49,930 nucleotides of DNA, taken from assembly GCF_000787715.1 (NCBI RefSeq), contig NZ_BBPI01000017.1:1-49930 (forward strand), in the 5' to 3' direction. The DNA is from Sphingomonas parapaucimobilis NBRC 15100. Its GTDB lineage: Bacteria > Pseudomonadota > Alphaproteobacteria > Sphingomonadales > Sphingomonadaceae. The notes below the pieces were generated by a model. It worked only from the letters and a program-made list of their open reading frames with translations. It was not told the DNA's origin and did no database searches. Shown in pieces: positions 43,863 to 49,930 of the stretch; position 1 is the stretch's first letter, and each line of letters begins with the position of its first letter. The translations under genes were made by a program, and so were the position numbers.

Positions 43863-46841
43863 ATGGGCTACGAAGGCCAGGAATTCAGCGACATCGCGGC
43901 GGGCGTCAGCCCCGCTTTCATCGAAACGCTCTATGCCAAGTATCAGGCCGACCAGGCGTCGGTCGATGCGGGCTGGCGGACCTTCTTCGAGGGTTTGGAG
44001 CAGGGCGTGGGCGCCCCCAGCTGGCAGAACAAGCGCTGGCCGCTGACCTCGACCGACGACCTGACGGCGGGCCTCGACCCGACCCAGATGGAACCGGCCC
44101 CCAAGCCCGCCAAGGGTGGCAAGCCTGCGCCTGCTGCTGCGGCCGCCGCACCTTCGACCGCCGACATTGTCAAGGCGGCGGGCGACGCGATCCGCGCGCA
44201 GATGCTGATCCGCACCTATCGGGTGCGCGGTCACCTCGCGGCGAACCTCGACCCGCTGGGCCTGTCGGGCCTGCGTGAGCTTCCGGAAGATCTGAAGACC
44301 GAATATCACGGCTTCACCGACGCCGATCTCGACCGCAAGGTTTACCTCGGCGGCACGATGGGCTTCGAATGGGCGACCGTTCGCGAGCTGGTCGACACGC
44401 TGCGCAAGAACTACTGCGGCAATGTCGGCCTTGAGTACATGCACATCGCGGACGTGGAGGAACGCCGTTTCCTCCAGGACCGGATGGAAGGTCAGAACAA
44501 GGCGATCGAGTTCACCGTCGATGGCAAGAAGGCCATCCTGAACAAGGTCATCGAGGCCGAGCAGTGGGAAAAGTTCCTCGGCAAGAAGTATGTCGGCACC
44601 AAGCGCTTCGGTCTGGACGGCGGCGAGTCGATGATCCCCGCGCTGGAATCGGTCATCAAGTACGGCGGCCAGATGGGCGTGCGCGAGATCGTGTTCGGCA
44701 TGGCGCATCGCGGCCGTCTGAACGTGCTGGCCAATGTGATGGCCAAGCCGCTGCGCGTGATCTTCCACGAATTCGCCGGTGGTTCGGCCAACCCCGATGA
44801 CATCGGCGGTTCGGGCGACGTGAAGTATCACCTCGGCACCTCGACCGACCGTGAATTCGACGGCCACAAGGTCCATATGTCGCTGGTCGCCAACCCCTCG
44901 CACCTCGAGGCGGTGAACCCGGTCGTGCTGGGCAAGACCCGCGCGATCCAGACGATCGCGGGCGATCTGGAGGATCACTCGGCCTCGGTGCCGGTGCTGA
45001 TCCATGGCGACGCGGCGTTTGCGGGCCAGGGCATCGTCTGGGAATGCCTCGGCTTCTCAGGGATTCGCGGCTACAACACTGGCGGCTGCATCCACTTCAT
45101 CATCAACAACCAGGTGGGTTTCACCACCAGCCCGCAGTTCGCGCGCTCCTCGCCCTATCCGTCGGATGTGGCCAAGGGCGTCCAGGCGCCGGTCTTCCAC
45201 GTCAATGGCGACGATCCCGAGGCGGTGACCTTCGCCACCAAGATGGCGATCGAATTCCGCCAGAAGTTCCACCGCGACATCGTGATCGACATGTGGTGCT
45301 ATCGCCGCTTCGGTCACAACGAGGGCGACGAGCCGGGCTTCACCCAGCCGCTGATGTACAACAAGATCCGCCAGCACCCCGGTGTCGCCGAGACCTATGC
45401 GAAGCGTCTGGTGTCCGAGGGCGTGGTCGATCAGGCCTGGGTCGACGAGAATATCAAGCAGTACACCACCCGCTGTGAAGGCGAGTTCGAGGCGGGCGCG
45501 AGCTACAAGCCCAACAAGGCCGACTGGTTCGCCGGTCGCTGGTCGGGTCTGTCGGCGCCCAAGGAAACCGATCAGGGTCGCCGCAACGTGGAGACCGGCC
45601 TCGACAAGAAGCTGTTCGACGCGATCGGCCGCACGCTGACCACGATCCCGGAAGGGCTTCAGGTCCACAAGACGCTGAACCGCGTGCTCGACGCCAAGCG
45701 CCAGATGTTCGCCACCGGCGACAATTTCGACTGGGCGACCGGCGAGGCCCTGGCCTTCGGTTCGCTGCTATCGGAAGGCTATGGCGTGCGTCTGTCGGGC
45801 CAGGATTCGGGTCGCGGCACCTTCTCGCAGCGTCACGCGGTCTGGGTCGACCAGACCGACGAGCACAAGTACGTGCCGCTCAAGACCGTCGAGCATGGCA
45901 GCTTCGAAGTGCTGGACAGCCCGCTGTCCGAATATGGCGTGCTGGGCTTCGAATATGGCTATGCGCTGGCCGATCCGAAGACGCTGGTGCTGTGGGAGGC
46001 GCAGTTCGGCGACTTCGTCAACGGCGCGCAGATCATGATCGACCAGTTCATCACGAGCGGCGAGTCCAAGTGGCTGCGTGCCAACGGCCTCGTGATGCTG
46101 CTGCCGCATGGTTATGAAGGGCAGGGGCCGGAGCACTCGTCGGCACGTCCGGAGCGCTTCCTCCAGTCCTGCGCCAACGACAATATCCAGGTTGCGAACT
46201 GCACCACCCCGGCCAACTATTTCCACCTGTTGCGCCGCCAGATGCATCGTAACTTCCGCAAGCCGCTGGTCGTCTTCACGCCTAAGTCGCTGCTGCGCCA
46301 CAAGCTGGCAGTGTCGAAGGCCGAGGATTTCCAGGGCGAGAGCCACTTCCGCCGCCTGCTGTCGGACACCAACGGTGCCGCCGACGAGGCCACGACGCGG
46401 CTGGTCCTGTGCACCGGCAAGGTCGCCTATGACCTGATCGAGGCACGCGACGCGGCAGGCGATACCACGACCCAGATCGTGCGCGTCGAGCAGCTCTATC
46501 CGTTCCCGAGCGACGCGCTCGCCAAGCGGATCGCGCGGATGCCGAACCTGCAGGATGTGGTCTGGGCGCAGGAAGAGCCGAAGAACAACGGTTACTGGTT
46601 CTTCGTCGAGCCGCTGATCGAGGAGTCGCTGGCCGAGGCCGGGGCTTCGGTGAAGCGTGCCCGTTATGCGGGTCGTGCGGCGGCGGCTTCGCCCGCCACC
46701 GGCCTGATGAAGCGCCACACCGCCGAGCAGGGCGCGCTGGTCGCCGATGCGCTGGGCCATAATGTCCGCGAGGAAATCCGCCGGACGCGCGCCGAAGGCA
46801 GCAACACGACCGCCAAGCCGACCACGGCGGCGGCGGACTGA
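43863..46841 (+). CDS. sucA: 2-oxoglutarate dehydrogenase E1 component
   Basis: A 992-aa thiamine-diphosphate-dependent E1o. The N-terminus (FIETLYAKYQADQASVDAGW) is the typical E1o helical region, followed by an Ala/Pro-rich linker (KPAPAAAAAAP). E1o core features are EMVFGMAHRGRLNVLANVMA-like (IVFGMAHRGRLNVLANVMAK), HGDAAFAGQGIVWECLGFSG and NNQVGFTTSP for ThDP-Mg binding, and SGQDSGRGTFSQRHAVWVDQ in the second half. Start ATG 43863 lies after GAGGAAGCGTCTC. First enzyme of the complex formed with sucB and lpd downstream. Confidence 0.97.
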   Translation: MGYEGQEFSDIAAGVSPAFIETLYAKYQADQASVDAGWRTFFEGLEQGVGAPSWQNKRWPLTSTDDLTAGLDPTQMEPAPKPAKGGKPAPAAAAAAPSTADIVKAAGDAIRAQMLIRTYRVRGHLAANLDPLGLSGLRELPEDLKTEYHGFTDADLDRKVYLGGTMGFEWATVRELVDTLRKNYCGNVGLEYMHIADVEERRFLQDRMEGQNKAIEFTVDGKKAILNKVIEAEQWEKFLGKKYVGTKRFGLDGGESMIPALESVIKYGGQMGVREIVFGMAHRGRLNVLANVMAKPLRVIFHEFAGGSANPDDIGGSGDVKYHLGTSTDREFDGHKVHMSLVANPSHLEAVNPVVLGKTRAIQTIAGDLEDHSASVPVLIHGDAAFAGQGIVWECLGFSGIRGYNTGGCIHFIINNQVGFTTSPQFARSSPYPSDVAKGVQAPVFHVNGDDPEAVTFATKMAIEFRQKFHRDIVIDMWCYRRFGHNEGDEPGFTQPLMYNKIRQHPGVAETYAKRLVSEGVVDQAWVDENIKQYTTRCEGEFEAGASYKPNKADWFAGRWSGLSAPKETDQGRRNVETGLDKKLFDAIGRTLTTIPEGLQVHKTLNRVLDAKRQMFATGDNFDWATGEALAFGSLLSEGYGVRLSGQDSGRGTFSQRHAVWVDQTDEHKYVPLKTVEHGSFEVLDSPLSEYGVLGFEYGYALADPKTLVLWEAQFGDFVNGAQIMIDQFITSGESKWLRANGLVMLLPHGYEGQGPEHSSARPERFLQSCANDNIQVANCTTPANYFHLLRRQMHRNFRKPLVVFTPKSLLRHKLAVSKAEDFQGESHFRRLLSDTNGAADEATTRLVLCTGKVAYDLIEARDAAGDTTTQIVRVEQLYPFPSDALAKRIARMPNLQDVVWAQEEPKNNGYWFFVEPLIEESLAEAGASVKRARYAGRAAAASPATGLMKRHTAEQGALVADALGHNVREEIRRTRAEGSNTTAKPTTAAAD

Positions 46842-46855
46842 ACGACTGACGAGTG

Positions 46856-46942
46856 CCCCGGTCCTTCGCGGGACCGGGGAGGGATGAAATCTGGCGCGGG
46901 CGTTTTGCCCGCCCGCGTAAGAGCCCCGGTCGATGGACCGGG
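46856..46942. repeat. Three hairpins in the sucA-sucB gap
   Basis: CCCCGGTCC-TTCGCG-GGACCGGGG (46856-46879), CGGGC-GTTTT-GCCCG (46897-46911) and CCCGGTC-GATG-GACCGGG (46925-46942) follow each other; the last ends just before the sucB Shine-Dalgarno GGAGGA. They may modulate mRNA decay or translation of sucB; no regulator is implied. Confidence 0.6.
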
Positions 46943-46956
46943 CGGAGGAAATGGAA

Positions 46957-48186
46957 ATGGCGACTGAAGTTCTGGTCCCGGTACTGGGCGAATCGATCTC
47001 CGAAGCGACGCTCGGCGAATGGCTGAAGCAGCCGGGTGATGCGGTGGCGGTCGACGAGCCGATCGCGAGCCTGGAGACCGACAAGGTCTCGGTCGAAGTG
47101 CCCTCGCCGGTGGCGGGTGTCATGGGCGACCATGCGGTGAAGGTCGGCGACACGGTGCAGGTCGGCGCGCTGCTGGCGACCGTCGACGCCGGTGGTTCGG
47201 CCCCGGCCAAGACCGAAGCGGCGACGCCTGCGGTGACCGCGGCTCCGGCGGCTGCTCCGGCTCCCGCCGCCGCCCCGGCCGCCGACGATTCGAGCGATTC
47301 GCCCGCCGCGCTGTCGCCGTCGGTGCGTCGTGCGGTCCTGGAGCATGGCCTCGACCCCGCGACGATCAAGGGCACCGGCAAGGACGGCCGTATCACCAAG
47401 GAGGATGTCGCCGCCGCCGCCGCCAACAAGTCGAGCGCCCCGGCTCCGGCCGCCGCTGCTCCGGCCGCTGCGCCTGCCGGTTCGGCGCGCAAGGAAGAGC
47501 GGGTCAAGATGACGCGCCTGCGTCAGACGATCGCCAAGCGTTTGAAGGAAGCGCAGAACACCGCCGCGATGCTGACGACGTTCAACGACGTCGACATGAC
47601 CGCGGTAATCGAGGCGCGCGCCAAGTATAAGGACCTGTTCGAGAAGAAGCACGGCGTCCGCCTGGGCTTCATGGGCTTCTTCGTGAAGGCCGCGACGATG
47701 GCGCTGAAGGACATTCCTTCGGTCAACGCCTCGATCGAGGGCGATGAGATCGTCTATCACGATTATGCCGATATCTCGGTCGCCGTCTCGGCCCCGAACG
47801 GCCTGGTCGTGCCGGTCATCCGCGATGCGCAGGACCTGACGGTCGCGGGCATCGAAAAGACGATCGGCGACTTCGGCAAGCGCGCCAAGGACGGCACGCT
47901 GAAGATGGACGAGATGAAGGGCGGCACCTTCACCATCTCGAACGGCGGCGTGTTCGGCTCGCTGATGTCGACCCCGATCATCAACCCGCCCCAGTCGGCG
48001 GTGCTCGGCCTCCACCGTATCGAGGAGCGCCCCGTGGTCGTCGACGGCCAGATCGTCATCCGCCCGATGATGTATCTGGCGCTGTCCTATGACCACCGGA
48101 TCATCGACGGCCGCGAGGCGGTGACTTTCCTGGTCGCGCTGAAGAACGCGATCCAGGATCCGACCCGCATCCTGATCGACCTTTGA
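46957..48186 (+). CDS. sucB: 2-oxoglutarate dehydrogenase E2 (dihydrolipoyl succinyltransferase)
   Basis: A 409-aa E2o with one lipoyl domain ([11 protein letters not shown], lipoyl-Lys43), an Ala/Pro linker, the peripheral-subunit-binding domain ([20 protein letters not shown], about 116-152), another Ala/Pro linker and the catalytic domain ending [15 protein letters not shown] with His380 and Asp384. The ATG at 46957 is preferred: GGAGGA lies seven bases before it but only one from the ATG at 46951. The complex passes succinyl groups to CoA. Confidence 0.97.
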   Translation: MATEVLVPVLGESISEATLGEWLKQPGDAVAVDEPIASLETDKVSVEVPSPVAGVMGDHAVKVGDTVQVGALLATVDAGGSAPAKTEAATPAVTAAPAAAPAPAAAPAADDSSDSPAALSPSVRRAVLEHGLDPATIKGTGKDGRITKEDVAAAAANKSSAPAPAAAAPAAAPAGSARKEERVKMTRLRQTIAKRLKEAQNTAAMLTTFNDVDMTAVIEARAKYKDLFEKKHGVRLGFMGFFVKAATMALKDIPSVNASIEGDEIVYHDYADISVAVSAPNGLVVPVIRDAQDLTVAGIEKTIGDFGKRAKDGTLKMDEMKGGTFTISNGGVFGSLMSTPIINPPQSAVLGLHRIEERPVVVDGQIVIRPMMYLALSYDHRIIDGREAVTFLVALKNAIQDPTRILIDL

Positions 48187-48209
48187 TCGCTTTGTGATCT
48201 ATACGGATT

Positions 48210-48281
48210 CTCGTAACCACGAGGGTCCGTCCTTGCTGTGACAGGCGGGTGCGCCCGCAGGCTGGACCCCGAGAGCCGGGG
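48210..48281. repeat. Small hairpins in the sucB-lpd gap
   Basis: CTCGT-AACC-ACGAG (48210-48223), GCGGG-TGCG-CCCGC (48245-48258) and CCCCG-AGAGC-CGGGG (48267-48281) are visible. The last, preceded by CTGGA, resembles half of the family D arms. No T tract follows, so read-through into lpd is expected. Confidence 0.5.
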
Positions 48282-48295
48282 AACGGGAGAGACAA

Positions 48296-49690
48296 ATGGC
48301 TGAGTATGACTATGACGTCCTGGTGATCGGCGCTGGCCCCGGCGGCTATGTCGCGGCGATCCGCGCGGCGCAGCTGGGCCTGAAGACCGCGTGCGCCGAA
48401 GCGCGCGAGACGCTGGGCGGCACCTGCCTCAATGTCGGCTGCATCCCGTCCAAGGCGCTGCTGCACGCCTCCGAGCTGTTCGAGGAAGCGAGCCACGGCG
48501 CACTGGCGAAGTTCGGTGTCGAGATCGAAGGCGCCAAGCTCAACCTCGACCAGATGCACGCCGAAAAGGCCAAGGCGGTGGGCGAACTGACCGGCGGCAT
48601 CGAATATCTGTTCAAGAAGAACAAGGTCACCTGGCTGAAGGGCAAGGCCGCGTTCCAGGATTCGAGCACGGTCAAGGTCGGCGACCAGATTGTCACCGCG
48701 CGCGACATCGTGATCGCGACCGGCTCGGTCGTGACCCCGCTGCCGGGTGTTGAGATCGACCAGAAGGTCGTCGTCGACTCGACCGGCGCGCTGGCGCTGC
48801 CCAAGGTGCCCGAGCACCTCGTCGTCATCGGCGGCGGCGTGATCGGCCTGGAGCTGGGTTCGGTCTGGCGTCGCCTGGGGGCCAAGGTCACGGTCGTTGA
48901 ATATCTCGACCAGATCCTGCCCGGCTTCGATGGCGAGGTCCGCAAGGAATCGGCCAAGCTGTTCAAGAAGCAGGGCATGGAACTGAAGACCTCGACCAAG
49001 GTGACCGGCGTCACCGTCGAGGGCGACCGCGCGACCGTGTCGGTCGAACCGGCGGCGGGCGGTGCGGCGGAAACGCTGTCGGCCGACGCCGTGCTGGTCG
49101 CAATCGGCCGCAAGCCCAACACCGATGGGCTGAACCTCGAAGCCGCCGGCGTGAAGCTGAACGGCCGTGGCCAGGTCGAGATCGACCATGACTTCGCGAC
49201 CAATGTCGACGGCGTCTGGGCGATCGGCGACGTCGCGCCGGGCCTGATGCTCGCGCACAAGGCCGAGGACGAAGGCGTCGCGGTCGCCGAGAACATCGCT
49301 GGCCAGACCGGCATCGTGAACCACGACGTCATCCCCAGCGTCGTCTACACCATGCCCGAGATCGCCGGTGTCGGCCTGTCGGAAGAGGCCGCCAAGGAGC
49401 GCGGCGAGGTGAAGGTCGGCAAGTTCCCCTTCATGGCCAACAGCCGCGCCAAGACCAATCGCGACACCGACGGCTTCGTGAAGGTCATCGCCGATGCCAA
49501 GACCGACCGCGTGCTGGGCGTGTGGATCATCTCGAGCCTGGCGGGCACGATGATCGCGCAGGCCGCGCAGGCGATGGAGTTCGGCGCCACGTCGGAAGAC
49601 ATCGCCTATACCTGCCACGCGCACCCGACCCATGCCGAGGCGCTCAAGGAAGCCGCCATGGCGGTGCAGGGCAAGCCGATCCACATCTGA
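48296..49690 (+). CDS. lpdA: Dihydrolipoyl dehydrogenase (E3)
   Basis: A 464-aa FAD/NAD disulfide reductase. FAD loop GAGPGG is at 12-17, redox Cys44 and Cys49 in GGTCLNVGCIPSK, the NAD loop VIGGGVIGLELGSVW, and the C-terminal His443-Glu448 pair in HAHPTHAE. The second FAD motif VWAIGDVAPG is present. It reoxidises the lipoyl group of sucB. Complete, with GGGAGAGAC before the ATG. Confidence 0.97.
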   Translation: MAEYDYDVLVIGAGPGGYVAAIRAAQLGLKTACAEARETLGGTCLNVGCIPSKALLHASELFEEASHGALAKFGVEIEGAKLNLDQMHAEKAKAVGELTGGIEYLFKKNKVTWLKGKAAFQDSSTVKVGDQIVTARDIVIATGSVVTPLPGVEIDQKVVVDSTGALALPKVPEHLVVIGGGVIGLELGSVWRRLGAKVTVVEYLDQILPGFDGEVRKESAKLFKKQGMELKTSTKVTGVTVEGDRATVSVEPAAGGAAETLSADAVLVAIGRKPNTDGLNLEAAGVKLNGRGQVEIDHDFATNVDGVWAIGDVAPGLMLAHKAEDEGVAVAENIAGQTGIVNHDVIPSVVYTMPEIAGVGLSEEAAKERGEVKVGKFPFMANSRAKTNRDTDGFVKVIADAKTDRVLGVWIISSLAGTMIAQAAQAMEFGATSEDIAYTCHAHPTHAEALKEAAMAVQGKPIHI

Positions 49691-49717
49691 TCGGGCTGCA
49701 TGGGACGAACGAAGGGA

Positions 49718-49748
49718 GGCGGGCATCGCGAGGTGCTCGCCCCTTTTG
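49718..49748 (+). terminator. Probable terminator of the TCA block
   Basis: The stem GGCGGGCA / TGCTCGCC (8 bp, one G-U pair) with loop TCGCGAGG is followed by CCTTTTGTT. It starts 28 bases after the lpd stop. Confidence 0.65.
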
Positions 49749-49762
49749 TTATGGGCCTCTGT

Positions 49763-49912
49763 AATTCCTCCCCTGCAAGGGGAGGGGGACCGCCGCGAAG
49801 CGGTGGTGGAGGGGGCGGGCCGCGAAGATCGTCCTGAATTGAAAGCGATCAGCATTGCACGGCTTTAGCCCCTCCCCTTTAGGGGAGGGGTTGGGGTGGG
49901 GCGTCGCCATGA
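49763..49912. repeat. Dispersed palindromic repeats (families A and B joined)
   Basis: The first half is a family A start (AATTCCTCCCC, hairpin CCTCCCC-TGCAA-GGGGAGG, then GGACCGCCGCGAAGCGG). The second half (from about 49867) is the variant B hairpin CCCCTCCCC-TTTA-GGGGAGGGG followed by TTGGGGTGGGGCG, matching 28-71 in reverse orientation. No gene is seen from 49750 to the window end. Confidence 0.7.
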
Positions 49913-49930
49913 GCGTTTCGCTTGCGGAAG

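Overview
The window looks like a chromosomal segment of a GC-rich alphaproteobacterium, most likely Sphingomonas or a close relative in Sphingomonadaceae. Reasons: GC-rich third codon positions throughout, a SciP-type CtrA inhibitor, an alphaproteobacterial mdh-sucD-sucA-sucB-lpd cluster, EcfG-like promoter candidates (GGAAC-N16-CGTT type), and families of GC-rich palindromic intergenic repeats. This placement is inference from gene content; no rRNA is present. I see no tRNA, rRNA, CRISPR array, prophage or classical IS element. Genes are packed tightly, and no gene-free stretch exceeds 300 bases.

Region 1 (1-15 kb) is mixed housekeeping. It holds glnD (PII uridylyltransferase), a GT-C-like membrane protein, a DedA protein, an aldo/keto reductase and a putative secreted HExxH metallopeptidase. 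It then holds a split DNA-repair pair: a DUF4130-UdgX fusion and a radical SAM protein with a C-terminal HhH and a QLELF clamp-like tail. A hemerythrin gene and a dispersed repeat lie between the two. After these come a DUF4163/DUF3298-like protein, a GNAT acetyltransferase, a UVR-motif protein, mnmA, a small unknown gene, sciP, a GlsB/YeaQ stress membrane protein and a SIMPL protein.

Region 2 (15-30 kb) is envelope transport. An RND adaptor/pump pair is followed by a DUF445 protein, a four-gene Mla-type lipid transport operon (STAS-permease, ATPase, MCE protein, lipoprotein) and a four-gene MacAB-type operon (NodT outer-membrane channel, adaptor, ATPase, permease). Within each operon most genes overlap or abut.

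Region 3 (30-36 kb) is a five-gene minus-strand molybdoenzyme operon: 2Fe-2S, FAD/4Fe-4S and molybdopterin subunits (PaoABC-like), then XdhC and MocA maturation factors. A secreted glycerophosphodiesterase is divergent from it.

Region 4 (36-50 kb) has a small lipoprotein, a DUF2459 protein, phenylalanine 4-hydroxylase and a ClpP-like protein. A TCA-cycle block follows: sdhB, zapE, mdh, sucD, sucA, sucB and lpd. sucC and sdhCDA are absent from this block. The mdh-sucD gap contains a single-domain GIY-YIG nuclease gene between long inverted repeats. A gene-free palindrome of the same family follows sucD. This unit and the radical SAM/UdgX pair are the two most interesting signals in the window.
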